Shown here one piece after another: positions 1 through 8,315 of a stretch of 64,000 nucleotides of DNA (position 1 is its first letter; each line of letters starts with the position of its first letter). Both the position numbers and the translations under genes were made by a program. Source of the DNA: Pseudomonas sp. MN1F (GTDB lineage Bacteria; Pseudomonadota; Gammaproteobacteria; Pseudomonadales; Pseudomonadaceae); the NCBI RefSeq assembly GCF_009391885.1, contig NZ_VZII01000025.1, positions 1 to 64,000 of the forward strand, in the 5' to 3' direction. The notes under the pieces were generated by a model. It worked only from the letters and a program-made list of their open reading frames with translations. It was not told where the DNA came from and ran no database searches.

Positions 1-139
1 GCGCGGGCGGCGCTCGATTTCCGCCTCACCTCAAACTCAAGGCATGCATCCCCGGCCACTCCGAACTCAAGCCATACACCCGCCCACCCCCACATAACGT
101 TAAACTGTCATCTCCCCAGCAATGGACAGGAGATCCGGC
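1..139. other. Left-edge non-coding stretch with a short direct repeat
   Basis: No convincing gene is visible before the acetyltransferase. Two near-identical 15-mers, AACTCAAGGCATGCA (34-48) and AACTCAAGCCATACA (64-78), match at 13 of 15 positions and start exactly 30 bp apart. A Shine-Dalgarno AGGAGA sits at 128-133. The stretch is probably a promoter region, but no clear -35/-10 pair was identified, and it could include the end of a gene cut by the window edge. Confidence 0.35.
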
Positions 140-703
140 GTGACCCCACCCCGCAGTTTCCCGACTGACCTCTGCCTCGACAGCCCGCGCCTGCAGTTGC
201 GCCCGATGCGCCACGCCGACGCTGCGCAGTGGCTGAAGATCATGGCCGACCCCGAGGTCATGCGTTACTGGCACCATGCCCCCTGGCAAGACCTGGCCGA
301 AGCCGAAAGCGCCCTGGCCGCCGACCGCGAAGCCTACACCAATGGCGACCAGCTCAAGCTCGGCATGTACCGCCGAGACAACGGCGAACTGATCGGCATG
401 GTCCAGCTGTTCAACATCGACGAAGTCTCACGCCGCGGCGAGATTGGTTACTGCCTGGCCAGCGCCGTGCAGGGCAGGGGCTACATGGACGAAGCACTGA
501 CCTGCTTCATCGACTACATCGCCCACACCCTGCACATGCGCCGTCTGGAAGGCGAGATCGACCCGCGTAACCAGGGCTCGGCCCGTACCCTCGAACGCCA
601 GGGCTTCGTCCTCGAAGGCACGTTGCGGGCGCGCTGGTGCGTGGCGGGCGAGCTGACCGACTCAGGTATCTACGGCCTGCTGCTGGAGCCGCCAGTCGCA
701 TGA
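140..703 (+). CDS. GNAT-family N-acetyltransferase (RimJ/RimL type)
   Basis: A 187-residue acetyltransferase of the RimJ/RimL-like GNAT class, which transfers the acetyl group of acetyl-CoA to an amine (a protein N-terminus or a small molecule). The N-terminal pattern 'SPRLQLRPMRHADAAQW' is the typical first strand and helix. 'GEIGYCLASAVQGRGYMDEA' in the middle is motif A, which carries the acetyl-CoA pyrophosphate loop (Q-G-R-G-Y). 'NQGSARTLERQGFVLEG' near the C-terminus is motif B. The GTG at 140 is preferred over the in-frame ATG at 122 because AGGAGA (128-133) is seven bases upstream of the GTG and lies inside the longer version. The stop overlaps the next gene's ATG (ATGA), so the two are translationally coupled. 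The substrate cannot be told from sequence. Confidence 0.85.
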   Translation: MTPPRSFPTDLCLDSPRLQLRPMRHADAAQWLKIMADPEVMRYWHHAPWQDLAEAESALAADREAYTNGDQLKLGMYRRDNGELIGMVQLFNIDEVSRRGEIGYCLASAVQGRGYMDEALTCFIDYIAHTLHMRRLEGEIDPRNQGSARTLERQGFVLEGTLRARWCVAGELTDSGIYGLLLEPPVA

Positions 704-1257
704 CCCTGGCCGCCCGTTTACCGGCCTTCTACCTGACCCTGAGCCTTGCCCTATACCTGCTCAGCCTGGCCTTCGACGGTGCCCTGATGAGCGCCGGCCG
801 GCACATGCCAGCGCTGCAGATGTTCCTGTACGGCCCCTGGGGCATCCCCTTCGGCATGTTCCAGTGGTTCGCCAACCCGCTGCTGGCGGTCGCCATCCTT
901 TGCCATCGACGCTTTCGCCGGCTGGCGTTGCTGCTCGGGCTGGGGGCGTTGTACTTGGCTTTCAGCTGCTTTGGCATCGAACGCCTGCCAGACAACATCA
1001 GCTATGAATTCACCAACCGCACCGGTTTCGGCGCAGGTTTCTACCTGTGGCTGGCGGCGATCACGGTATTTTGTCTGGGCCAGACCTGGCAGTGCTGGGT
1101 TGCACGCAGCAGCGACGATGTGCCGGGCTGGAACTGGCTGGATGTCGCCCTGATTGCGGCGCTGGCCGTGGCCGCTTATGCGGCGACCCAGATGCCAGCG
1201 CTGCAATTCGAGCCGGGAAAGGTGTTGATGCCGCCTGAGCCAGTACAAACGCTATGA
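700..1257 (+). CDS. Small integral membrane protein, unknown function
   Basis: A 185-residue, strongly hydrophobic protein with about five predicted membrane spans: near residues 5-25 (FYLTLSLALYLLSLAF), 45-65, 72-92 (LALLLGLGALYLAFSCFGI), 115-132 and 155-170. No catalytic motif or recognised family was found. Translation starts at the ATG overlapping the stop of the acetyltransferase gene, and its own TGA overlaps an ATG of the following reading frame, so it lies in a tight three-gene cluster with the acetyltransferase and a LprI-like protein. A role cannot be assigned from this context. Confidence 0.7.
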   Translation: MTLAARLPAFYLTLSLALYLLSLAFDGALMSAGRHMPALQMFLYGPWGIPFGMFQWFANPLLAVAILCHRRFRRLALLLGLGALYLAFSCFGIERLPDNISYEFTNRTGFGAGFYLWLAAITVFCLGQTWQCWVARSSDDVPGWNWLDVALIAALAVAAYAATQMPALQFEPGKVLMPPEPVQTL

Positions 1258-1268
1258 AGGGATTTGCG

Positions 1269-1649
1269 ATGAACCCGCGATATCTGATGCTCCTGGCCTT
1301 TTTGGCGCCGCTGGCGCAGGCCGACGACAACTCCCCGGCCTACAACCAATGCATGGACAAAGCCTCCAGCACGCAGGCCATGAGCAGTTGCATCCAGGCC
1401 GAGACCCAACTCCAGGACCAGCGCCTGAACCGGGTCTACAAGCAACTGATGGCCAAGCTCGACTCCGCGCCGCAACAGAGCCTGCGCGATGTGCAGCGGC
1501 AGTGGATCGGCTATCGCGACGCCAATTGCAAGTTCCACGTGCAAGCCACTGGCGGCACCCTGGCGCAGCTGGAAGGCGGCATGTGCATGCTGGACATGAA
1601 CCGCGAGCGGGCGGCGGAGCTGGAGCGGGTGCTCAGCCCCGGGCAGTGA
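1269..1649 (+). CDS. LprI-like (DUF1311) secreted protein
   Basis: A 126-residue exported protein. The start at 1269 (MNPRYLMLLAFLAPLAQA) gives a clean signal peptide cleaved after 'AQA', and AAGGGA at 1257-1262 is a suitable ribosome site; the ATG at 1254 overlapping the previous stop would add five residues. The mature part has the LprI/DUF1311 pattern: YNQCMDKA, then SSCIQAETQLQDQRLNRVYKQL, then LRDVQRQWIGYRDANCKF, with four cysteines (after the signal) that probably form disulfides. Some members of this family are described as lysozyme inhibitors, while many have no known role; lysozyme inhibition here is only a possibility. It ends the short cluster that begins with the acetyltransferase. 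Confidence 0.75.
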   Translation: MNPRYLMLLAFLAPLAQADDNSPAYNQCMDKASSTQAMSSCIQAETQLQDQRLNRVYKQLMAKLDSAPQQSLRDVQRQWIGYRDANCKFHVQATGGTLAQLEGGMCMLDMNRERAAELERVLSPGQ

Positions 1650-1690
1650 CCTTGCCTGAGGCTAGCGCCCAAAGGAGGGGCGCGCCGCGA

Positions 1691-2791
1691 TCAACGTTGG
1701 GCGCGGGCCTTGAGATACTCGCGCACCGCCACGGCATCCCCGGCAAACTCGATCCGCTCGGCCTTGGCTTCACGCTGGTAGGCGTACATCGGGTCGTAGT
1801 ATTCCTTGAGCAGCCCTTCGATCCAGCCCCGGTGCAGGTCAACCGCGCCACTGCGCAGTTGCTCGTCCAACGCCTCGTTCAACATGGCTGACAAGCGCTG
1901 GAAGCGCTCCCCGCCAAGACGCTTGTGGATGTTGCTCATGCTTTGCGTCATCCGCGCGGCAAACTTCTGGCGGCCGTCTTCCTCGCCATGCACGTCGACG
2001 AACTCGGCGCACAGGTTGATCACGTAATCACGCAGGATGCGCTCGACGCGATTGTCGAAACTGTCTTCCAGCCACACCATCGGGTACTGCTGCATGCCCT
2101 GGTACAGCTCCAGCGGCACCGAGCAACTGCCGACGATGCGGCCTTCATCCTCCAGTACGAACTGTTCGATGCCACGGGCACGCTTCTTCAGCACGTCGAC
2201 GGCGAGCTTGTTCTCGAAGTCGATCTGCGCCGGCTGGGCGGTGGCGCGCTTGCCGAAGCTGGAGCCACGATGGTTGGCATGGCCTTCGAGGTCGAGCACG
2301 TTGTTCAGCTGGTGCAGCACATCGGTCTTGCCGGTGCCGGTAAGGCCGCCGACCAGCACGAAATCGCATTGCTCGACGGCCTGCTGGGTGGTTTCCAGCA
2401 GGAAAGTACGCATGGCCTTGTAGCCGCCCTTGATGCGCGGGTAGTCGACGCCGGCCTCGTCACGCAGCCACTGCTGCACGATCAGCGAGCGCAGGCCGCC
2501 GCGGGCGCAGTACAGGTAACCATCCGGGTGGGCCTTGGCAAAGCTGGCCCAGGCATGCAGGCGCTCGCGCTTGGTCGCGCCGCTGACCAGCTGGTGGCCG
2601 AGGGTGATGGCGGCGGCCTGGCCCTGCTGCTTGTAGCAGGTGCCGACCTTCTGCCGCTCATGGTCAGTCATCAGCGGCAGGTTGACGGTGCCGGGGAAGG
2701 CACCCTTGGCGAATTCGACCGGCGCGCGCATGTCCATCATCGGCGCGTCGTCGAGGAACAGTTGGCGCAAGTCGGTGCAGTCGGGGCGCAT
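1691..2791 (-). CDS. mnmH: tRNA 2-selenouridine synthase
   Basis: A 366-residue enzyme (also called SelU/YbbB) that replaces sulfur of 2-thiouridine at tRNA position 34 by selenium, via a geranylated intermediate. An N-terminal rhodanese domain (about 1-130) carries the catalytic cysteine in '[11 protein letters not shown]' at about residue 96. It is followed by a P-loop nucleotide-binding domain with Walker A 'GGLTGTGKT' near residue 150. The start ATG shares one base with the selD stop (TGATG), so the two genes form a translationally coupled operon: SelD makes selenophosphate and MnmH consumes it. Length and motif order are those of the family. Confidence 0.96.
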   Translation of the reverse strand: MRPDCTDLRQLFLDDAPMMDMRAPVEFAKGAFPGTVNLPLMTDHERQKVGTCYKQQGQAAAITLGHQLVSGATKRERLHAWASFAKAHPDGYLYCARGGLRSLIVQQWLRDEAGVDYPRIKGGYKAMRTFLLETTQQAVEQCDFVLVGGLTGTGKTDVLHQLNNVLDLEGHANHRGSSFGKRATAQPAQIDFENKLAVDVLKKRARGIEQFVLEDEGRIVGSCSVPLELYQGMQQYPMVWLEDSFDNRVERILRDYVINLCAEFVDVHGEEDGRQKFAARMTQSMSNIHKRLGGERFQRLSAMLNEALDEQLRSGAVDLHRGWIEGLLKEYYDPMYAYQREAKAERIEFAGDAVAVREYLKARAQR

Positions 2792-3825
2792 CAGTTCACC
2801 TCGACCGCGTGGCTCTGTCGCTCGACCAGTTGGCCGATCGGCGCCAGGCTCAGGCCCAGTTCGCCTGCCACTGCCAGGAATTCGGCTTCGCCTTCAGGGG
2901 CCACGGCAACCAGCAGGCCGCCGCTGGTCTGCGGGTCGCACAGCAGGTGCTTCTGCTCGTCGGTCAAGGCGCCGAGCTTGTGCCCGTAGCTGTCGTAGTT
3001 GCGCAGTGTGCCGCCAGGGATGCAGCCTTCGGCCAGGTAGTGGTCGACGCTGGGCAGGCGCGGGACCGCAGCATAGTCCAGCTTGGCAGTCAGGCCACTG
3101 CCTTCGGCCAGCTCCACCAGGTGGCCGAGCAGGCCGAAGCCGGTGACGTCGGTCATCGCCTTGACCCCGCCGAGCTTGCCGAAGCGGCTGCCCGGGGTGT
3201 TCAGCGTGCACATCCAGTCGCGCGCCAGGCCCTGGTCCTGCTCGCGCAGCTTGGCCTTTTTCTCGGCGGTGGTGAGGATGCCGATGCCCAGTGGCTTGGT
3301 CAGGTACAGGCGGCAGCCAGCGGTGGCGGTGTCGTTACGCTTGAGGTGGCGCTTGCTGACCACGCCGGTGACCGCCAGGCCGAAGATCGGCTCCGGCGCG
3401 TCGATGGAGTGGCCGCCGGCCAGCGGGATGCCGGCTTCGGCGCACACGGCGCGGCCGCCGCGGATCACTTCGCGGGCCACTTCCGGTGGCAGCACGTTGA
3501 CCGGCCAGCCGAGGATGGCGATGGCCATCAGCGGGTCACCGCCCATGGCATAGATGTCGCTGATGGCATTGGTTGCGGCAATACGCCCGAAGTCGTACGG
3601 GTCGTCGACGATCGGCATGAAGAAGTCGGTGGTCGATACCACCCCGCGCTCGTCGTCCAGGGCATACACGGCGGCGTCGTCACGCGAGGCATTGCCGACC
3701 CACAACTTCGGGTCCAGGGCCTGGGCGCCGCTTTCGGCGAGGATCACATCCAGCACCTTGGGGGAGATCTTGCAGCCACAGCCAGCACCGTGGCTGTACT
3801 GGGTCAGGCGAATCGGCTCGCTCAT
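2791..3825 (-). CDS. selD: Selenide, water dikinase (selenophosphate synthetase)
   Basis: A 344-residue enzyme of the PurM/AIR-synthase fold that makes selenophosphate from selenide and ATP. The N-terminal motif '[11 protein letters not shown]' holds the catalytic Cys and Lys equivalent to C17 and K20 of E. coli; this copy has cysteine, so it is not itself a selenoprotein. The glycine-rich 'GVVSTTDFF' and '[10 protein letters not shown]' segments are the metal- and ATP-binding parts of the fold. The ATG at 3825 is preferred to the GTG two codons upstream because TGAGG lies just before it. mnmH follows with a one-base overlap. selA and selB are not in this window, so the evident local use of selenophosphate is tRNA modification. 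Confidence 0.97.
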   Translation of the reverse strand: MSEPIRLTQYSHGAGCGCKISPKVLDVILAESGAQALDPKLWVGNASRDDAAVYALDDERGVVSTTDFFMPIVDDPYDFGRIAATNAISDIYAMGGDPLMAIAILGWPVNVLPPEVAREVIRGGRAVCAEAGIPLAGGHSIDAPEPIFGLAVTGVVSKRHLKRNDTATAGCRLYLTKPLGIGILTTAEKKAKLREQDQGLARDWMCTLNTPGSRFGKLGGVKAMTDVTGFGLLGHLVELAEGSGLTAKLDYAAVPRLPSVDHYLAEGCIPGGTLRNYDSYGHKLGALTDEQKHLLCDPQTSGGLLVAVAPEGEAEFLAVAGELGLSLAPIGQLVERQSHAVEVN

Positions 3826-3951
3826 ATGCACCTCAGGGGATCAATTTGTTGCGCGATTGTAGCAAAGCTGGCCTTTGCGCCTGCGCCTCTTATAATTCCC
3901 ACGGTCGGCGCGTTGCCGGCACTTTCCCCGCTATTGAACCGGAGAACTCCC
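3826..3951. promoter_or_regulatory. Divergent promoter region selD / PhnD-type importer
   Basis: The 126-bp gap separates two divergently transcribed operons. A perfect -10 hexamer TATAAT at 3891-3896 faces the importer, but its -35 is poor. On the other strand TACAAT (complement of 3856-3861) is a good -10 for selD, also with a weak -35. GGAG at 3941-3944 is the ribosome site of the importer's first gene. Weak -35 boxes on both sides would suit an activator, but no operator is recognised. Confidence 0.45.
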
Positions 3952-4806
3952 ATGCTCAAACGCCCCCTGGCGCTCGCCGCCGGCCTCGTGCTGTCCTGCT
4001 GTGCCGTAGTCGCCCAGGCTGCCGATACCCTGCGGGTCAGTGCCATTCCCGACGAAGCGCCGACCGAACTGCTGCGCAAGTTCGAGCCACTGGGCAAGTA
4101 CCTGTCCAAGCAGTTGGGCATGGAGGTGAAGTTCGTACCGGTGGCCGACTACCCGGCGGTGGTCGAGTCGCTGGCCAGCAACCGCCTGGACATGGCCTGG
4201 CTGGGGGGATTCACCTTCGTCCAGGTGCACCTGAAAGACCCGACTGCCACACCGCTGGTGCAGCGTGAGCAGGACGCCCAGTTCACCTCCAAGTTCATCA
4301 CCGCCAACCCGGCCGTGAAGAGCCTGGCCGACCTCAAGGGCAAGTCGTTCGCCTTCGGTTCGATCTCGTCTACCTCAGGCAGCCTGATGCCGCGCTACTT
4401 CATGCTCAAGGAAGACAACATCAAGCCTGAGAGCTACTTCAGCCGTGTGGCCTATTCCGGTGCCCACGACGCGACCGTAGCCTGGGTGCAGGCTGGCAAG
4501 GTCGATGGCGGCGTGCTCAACGCCAGTGTCTGGCAAAAGCTGGTCGATGCCGGCAAGGTCGATACCAGCAAGGTCAAGGTGTTCGCCACCACGCCGGCCT
4601 ACTACGACTATAACTGGACCGTGCGCGGCAACATGGACCCGGCGCTGAAAGAGAAGATCAAGAAGGCCTTCCTCGACCTTGACCCGGCCAACCCGGAGCA
4701 CAAGGCGATCCTCGACCTGCAGGCGGCCAGCCGCTTCATCGAGACCAAGCCGGAGAACTATGCGGGCACCGAGCAAGCCGCACGTGAGGCCGGCCTGCTC
4801 AAGTGA
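3952..4806 (+). CDS. PhnD-type periplasmic substrate-binding protein of an ABC importer
   Basis: A 284-residue exported solute-binding protein of the phosphate/phosphite/phosphonate (PhnD/PtxB) class. The signal peptide ends 'VVAQA' and the mature chain begins 'ADTLRVSAIPDEAPTELLRK', the usual opening of the family; 'PVADYPAVVESLASNRLDMAWLGGFTF' and 'FAFGSISSTSGSLMP' correspond to ligand-binding segments. The reading frame is open far upstream, but the ATG at 3952 has a GGAG at 3941-3944 and the only sensible signal peptide. The TGA overlaps the GTG start of the ATPase gene. No C-P lyase or phosphite dehydrogenase genes are nearby, so the ligand is unknown; a phosphonate-like oxoanion is the default guess. 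Confidence 0.85.
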   Translation: MLKRPLALAAGLVLSCCAVVAQAADTLRVSAIPDEAPTELLRKFEPLGKYLSKQLGMEVKFVPVADYPAVVESLASNRLDMAWLGGFTFVQVHLKDPTATPLVQREQDAQFTSKFITANPAVKSLADLKGKSFAFGSISSTSGSLMPRYFMLKEDNIKPESYFSRVAYSGAHDATVAWVQAGKVDGGVLNASVWQKLVDAGKVDTSKVKVFATTPAYYDYNWTVRGNMDPALKEKIKKAFLDLDPANPEHKAILDLQAASRFIETKPENYAGTEQAAREAGLLK

Positions 4807-5600
4807 CTATTCATGTACACGGCGCCGGCCTGCGCCATGGCCAGGTCCGCGCGCTCGATTCGATCAGCCTGAGCATCGCCAAGGGTGAGCGGGTGGCGAT
4901 CATCGGCCCTTCGGGGGCCGGCAAGTCCAGCCTGCTGCACCTGATGGCCACCGCCGTGCAGCCCAGCAGCGGGCACCTGGAACTGTTCGGTGAGCAGCCT
5001 TGGGCGCTGTCAGCGGCGGCGCGTCAGCGTCTGCGTGCACGGATTGGCCTGGTGCACCAGGCGCCGCCTTTGCCACCCCGCCAGCGCGTGGTCACAGCCG
5101 TACTGGCGGGGCGCCTGGGGCAGTGGGGCCTGCTGCGTGGCCTGCTCAACCTGGTGTATCCGACCGATGTGCCGGGGGCGCGTCAGGCCTTGGCCGAGCT
5201 GGGCCTGGCCGACAAGCTGTTCGTCCAGTGCGGGCAGTTGTCCGGCGGCCAGTTGCAGCGGGTCGGCATTGCCCGGGCGCTGTATCAACGGCCGGAAGTG
5301 CTGTTGACCGACGAGCCGGTGTCGGCAATGGACCCAGTGCTGGCCGATCACAGTTTGGCTTTGCTCAATCGCCATGCCGTGGCCAACGGTGTGACCCTGG
5401 TGGCCAGCCTGCATGCGGTGGACCTGGCGCTGGCGCACTTTCCACGAGTGATCGGTATTCGTGAAGGGCAGGTGGCGTTCGACTGCCCGGCCGAGGCGGT
5501 GACCGAGCAATTGCTGGATGCGCTGTACGCCAATGAGCAACTGGGCTCGCCTGCGCAAGCCCAGGGGCCGACCCTGACTGTGCAGATTCCACGATGCTGA
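4803..5600 (+). CDS. PhnC-type ABC transporter ATP-binding protein
   Basis: A 265-residue nucleotide-binding subunit. Walker A is 'GPSGAGKSS' near residue 40, the ABC signature 'LSGGQLQRVGIARAL' near 143-157, and Walker B 'VLLTDEPVSAMDP' with the catalytic Glu follows; the switch His is in 'ASLHAVDLAL'. The order and sequence are those of PhnC. Translation starts at GTG 4803, overlapping the stop of the binding-protein gene, and the stop overlaps the ATG of the first permease. All four genes are therefore coupled and presumably made in fixed ratio. Confidence 0.9.
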   Translation: MTIHVHGAGLRHGQVRALDSISLSIAKGERVAIIGPSGAGKSSLLHLMATAVQPSSGHLELFGEQPWALSAAARQRLRARIGLVHQAPPLPPRQRVVTAVLAGRLGQWGLLRGLLNLVYPTDVPGARQALAELGLADKLFVQCGQLSGGQLQRVGIARALYQRPEVLLTDEPVSAMDPVLADHSLALLNRHAVANGVTLVASLHAVDLALAHFPRVIGIREGQVAFDCPAEAVTEQLLDALYANEQLGSPAQAQGPTLTVQIPRC

Positions 5601-6421
5601 AGGCCGATGCCCGCGACCCGGCCACGTTGCCGCGTTTGTTGCTGACCTTGCTGGCGTTGGCCGTGCTGTGGCCTGGGCTGCAATTGAGTGAACTGAACCC
5701 TGGCGTTTTGCTGCAGGCGGAGAACCGGCAGCAGATTGCCAGTTTCACCAGCGCTTTCTGGCCGCCAGCGCACAGTGCCGAATTCCTCAAGTTGCTGTAC
5801 GACGCCACCTTGCAGACCTTGGCCGTGGCGACTGCTGGCATGGCCCTGGCGCTGTTGCTGGCAGTCCCGACCAGCCTGCTGGCCAGCCGTGCGCTGTCAC
5901 TGCGCGCCGCTTCCCGTGGTGGCCGGGCCGGGCCGTGGTCGCGCTTGTTGCGCCTGCCCGTGCGTGGCGTGCTGATTTTCCTGCGCAGCGTGCCGGAGAT
6001 CGTCTGGGCGCTGCTGTTCGTGCGGGCCGTGGGCCTGGGGCCGACCGCCGGGGTACTGGCCATTGCCATCACCTACAGCGGCATGCTCGGCAAAGTCTAT
6101 GCGGAAATCTTCGAATCGGTCGACCAGCGCCCGGCGCATGCCTTGTTGCAGGCTGGCAGCGGCCGGTTGACGGCATTCTTCTACGGCATCCTGCCCAGTG
6201 CTTCGGCGGAGGTGGTGTCCTACACCGTCTACCGCTGGGAATGCGCCGTGCGCGCCTCGGTGGTGATGGGCTTTGTCGGTGCTGGCGGGCTGGGGCAGCA
6301 GATCGACCTGTCGATGCGCATGTTCGCCGGGGGCGAGGTGGCGAGCATGCTGCTGGCGTTCTTTGGCCTGGTGCTGCTGGCTGATCTGCTTAGCCGCTTG
6401 CTGCGGGGGAGGCTGGCATGA
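5594..6421 (+). CDS. PhnE-type ABC transporter permease (first)
   Basis: A 275-residue inner-membrane permease. The region after residue 75 shows the PhnE pattern: 'LYDATLQTLAVATAGMALALLLAVP', a membrane span near 125-145 ('FLRSVPEIVWALLFV'), and the cytoplasmic coupling region around 'AGSGRLTAFFYGILPSA', followed by 'VVMGFVGAGGLGQQIDLSM'. The ATG overlaps the ATPase stop and the TGA overlaps the second permease's ATG. Having two separate PhnE-like genes is a known variant of this transporter class. It would pair with the second permease to form the channel. Confidence 0.87.
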   Translation: MLKADARDPATLPRLLLTLLALAVLWPGLQLSELNPGVLLQAENRQQIASFTSAFWPPAHSAEFLKLLYDATLQTLAVATAGMALALLLAVPTSLLASRALSLRAASRGGRAGPWSRLLRLPVRGVLIFLRSVPEIVWALLFVRAVGLGPTAGVLAIAITYSGMLGKVYAEIFESVDQRPAHALLQAGSGRLTAFFYGILPSASAEVVSYTVYRWECAVRASVVMGFVGAGGLGQQIDLSMRMFAGGEVASMLLAFFGLVLLADLLSRLLRGRLA

Positions 6422-7185
6422 ACCGGGTGATCAACCTGCTGGTGATCGTTGCCATCGTCGCGGCTGTGGTGGCGTCGTTCGGTTATCTGGAGCTGGACCT
6501 GCATGCGTTGGTGGGTAATGGCGGGCTGGGGCAGATGGGCGAGTATGCCGGCCGTTTCCTGCATCCGGACTTGTCCGTCGAGCACTTGCAGGCTGTTGGG
6601 CGGGGGGCCATGGAGACCTTGGCGATGTCCGGGCTGGGCACCTTGCTGGCGATGCTCCTCGGCATGCTGTTGGCCTTGCCCGCAGCGGGGCGCTTCGGTT
6701 GGCCGCTGCAATCGCTGGCGCGGCTGTTGCTCAATGCCCTGCGGGCCATTCCGGAGTTGGTGTGGGCTGCCTTGACGGTACTGGCGGCGGGCCTGGGGCC
6801 CAATGCCGGTACTTTGGCTTTGGCGCTGCACACGTCTGGGGTGCTCGGGCGATTGTTCGCCGAGGCGCTGGAGAATGCGCCGGCAGAGCCTGCCGCGGCC
6901 ATTCGCCTGCAGGGCGGTGGGCAGGTGGCAGCGTTCTGTTTCGGGACTTTGCCGAATCTGTGGCCGCAGTTGCTCGCTTACAGCCTGTACCGCTGGGAGA
7001 ACAACATTCGCATGGCCAGTGTGCTGGGCTTTGTCGGGGCAGGGGGGCTGGGGCAGATGCTCTATACCACCCTGAGTCTGTTCCAGGAGGCCCAGGCCAG
7101 TACGGTGATCATGGCGATGCTGGTATTGGTGTTGCTGGTGGATGCCTTCAGTGATGTGCTGCGCCAGCGGTATGTCCGGGCCTGA
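6418..7185 (+). CDS. PhnE-type ABC transporter permease (second)
   Basis: A 255-residue permease paralogous to the preceding one. Shared blocks include 'LGTLLAMLLGMLLALPAAG', 'LNALRAIPELVWAALTVLAAG' and 'MASVLGFVGAGGLGQMLYTT', the last being the family's glycine-rich C-terminal signature. About six hydrophobic segments are visible. It starts within the stop of the first permease (ATGA) and is the last gene of the importer operon; a compact GC-rich hairpin follows ten bases after the stop. Confidence 0.87.
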   Translation: MNRVINLLVIVAIVAAVVASFGYLELDLHALVGNGGLGQMGEYAGRFLHPDLSVEHLQAVGRGAMETLAMSGLGTLLAMLLGMLLALPAAGRFGWPLQSLARLLLNALRAIPELVWAALTVLAAGLGPNAGTLALALHTSGVLGRLFAEALENAPAEPAAAIRLQGGGQVAAFCFGTLPNLWPQLLAYSLYRWENNIRMASVLGFVGAGGLGQMLYTTLSLFQEAQASTVIMAMLVLVLLVDAFSDVLRQRYVRA

Positions 7186-7194
7186 CAGATAGCC

Positions 7195-7217
7195 GGGGCT
7201 GCAAAGCAGCCCCTTTA
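7195..7217 (+). terminator. Intrinsic terminator of the PhnDCEE operon
   Basis: GGGGCTGC (7195-7202), loop AAA, GCAGCCCC (7206-7213), then TTTA. The 8-bp perfect stem is strong and the U-tract short. It lies between the convergent importer operon and the bestrophin-like gene, and the U-tract overlaps the stop codon of the latter. Confidence 0.75.
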
Positions 7218-8105
7218 CGGCACCAGCTCTCCACACTGCGCTTCCCGCTGCATCGATTCCAGATTCCGTTCAATGGTCTCGCAGATGCTATCCATCTGAA
7301 TCTGATGCTCACTGAAGCGAAACGGGCTCTGCAGATCAGTCCCGATCCGTTCGATCGCCAGCAGCATGAACCCGACCACCGTCGATGCCAGCGGCGTGAA
7401 CCAGCCCAGCGATTCCACCAGCCCCACCGGCACGATCAGGCAGAACAGGGTGATGAACAGCCGTGGAAAATACACGTAAGGGTAGGGCAGCGGCGTATTG
7501 GCAATACGCTCCATACCGCCCTGGGCATTGGACAGGTCGACCAGCGTCGACTCCAGCCGCGCCAGGCGAATGCTGTCCAGCCGCCCGGCCTGGTATTCCC
7601 GTGCCAGCAACGCTGCCGAGCCACTGAGGATATCGTTGGCAAAGTTGTTCGAGCGGTTGCGCCGCTCGAACTCGCCCGGCGGGATGAACGCCATCAGCTC
7701 GTCCGGGCAGGCCTCGCCCTTCAGGTGCGCCGCCAGGCAGTTCACATAGGCGATGTGCCGACGCAGCAAGGTCGCCTTGACCGGGTTAAGTCCCTCTTCG
7801 GTGTCATCGATGAGCGTCAGCGTCTGCCGGGCGAAGCTACGCGAACCGTTCACCAGCGCCCCCCACAAGGTCCGCGCTTCCCACCAGCGGTTGTAGGCGC
7901 TGCTGTTGCGAAAGCTCACCAGCACCACCAGCGCCGAACCCAGCAAGGTCAGCGGGATCAGCGGCAGGGTGAACTTGCTGTTGAAGAACAGCATGAAGTC
8001 GATGGTGACCAGCACATCCCAGAGCAGCAGCCAGAACAGCGACCAGCCGATGTAGCCGAAGGTCTTGACGATCAGGCGGTATTTGCGGGCGATGACGTCT
8101 TTCAC
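7215..8105 (-). CDS. Bestrophin-like (YneE/RFP-TM) anion channel family membrane protein
   Basis: A 296-residue membrane protein of the bacterial bestrophin family, pentameric ion channels related to animal chloride channels. The N-terminus has the pattern 'FGYIGWSLFWLLLWDV', followed by a second span 'LPLIPLTLLGSALVVLVSFRNSSAYNRWWEAR' (shown here in parts), whose 'FRNSSAYNRWWEARTLWG' segment is diagnostic. Two further spans lie near residues 210-255 ('LFITLFCLIVPVGLVESLG', 'LASTVVGFMLLAIERIG'), and 'GTDLQSPF' is the conserved C-terminal signature. Translation begins at a GTG with only a weak ribosome site. It is single, convergent with the importer operon. Confidence 0.88.
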   Translation of the reverse strand: MKDVIARKYRLIVKTFGYIGWSLFWLLLWDVLVTIDFMLFFNSKFTLPLIPLTLLGSALVVLVSFRNSSAYNRWWEARTLWGALVNGSRSFARQTLTLIDDTEEGLNPVKATLLRRHIAYVNCLAAHLKGEACPDELMAFIPPGEFERRNRSNNFANDILSGSAALLAREYQAGRLDSIRLARLESTLVDLSNAQGGMERIANTPLPYPYVYFPRLFITLFCLIVPVGLVESLGWFTPLASTVVGFMLLAIERIGTDLQSPFRFSEHQIQMDSICETIERNLESMQREAQCGELVP

Positions 8106-8315
8106 ATGAGCTGCCTCGAAAAGCCGGGGATGCAGGATGGGACGTCGAGGGGCGGGTATGGTTCGGTGCTGTTTGTCCTGGCGGTGTTACTGGACGTGTT
8201 GTTTAAAAAGCGCGAAGCGGACTACACAGCTTTCGGAGGCCGCTGACTAGGGTGTCGAAAAAAGAACTGGCATTGTCGGTGCCTCTTTATTTCGCGCATT
8301 TATGCGGGGGCTCTG

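Noticed and set aside
2791..3825. Possible in-frame TGA (selenocysteine) codon in selD or nearby genes
   Set aside because: The active-site codon of selD encodes Cys, and no gene in the window continues meaningfully through a TGA.
2809..3951. Upstream extension of the PhnD-type gene through the selD region
   Set aside because: The frame is open, but the extension is antisense to selD; the start at 3952 has a ribosome site and a signal peptide.
4803..7185. Assigning the importer to phosphonate uptake with a phn gene symbol
   Set aside because: No C-P lyase or other phosphonate gene is in the window, so only the family type is given.
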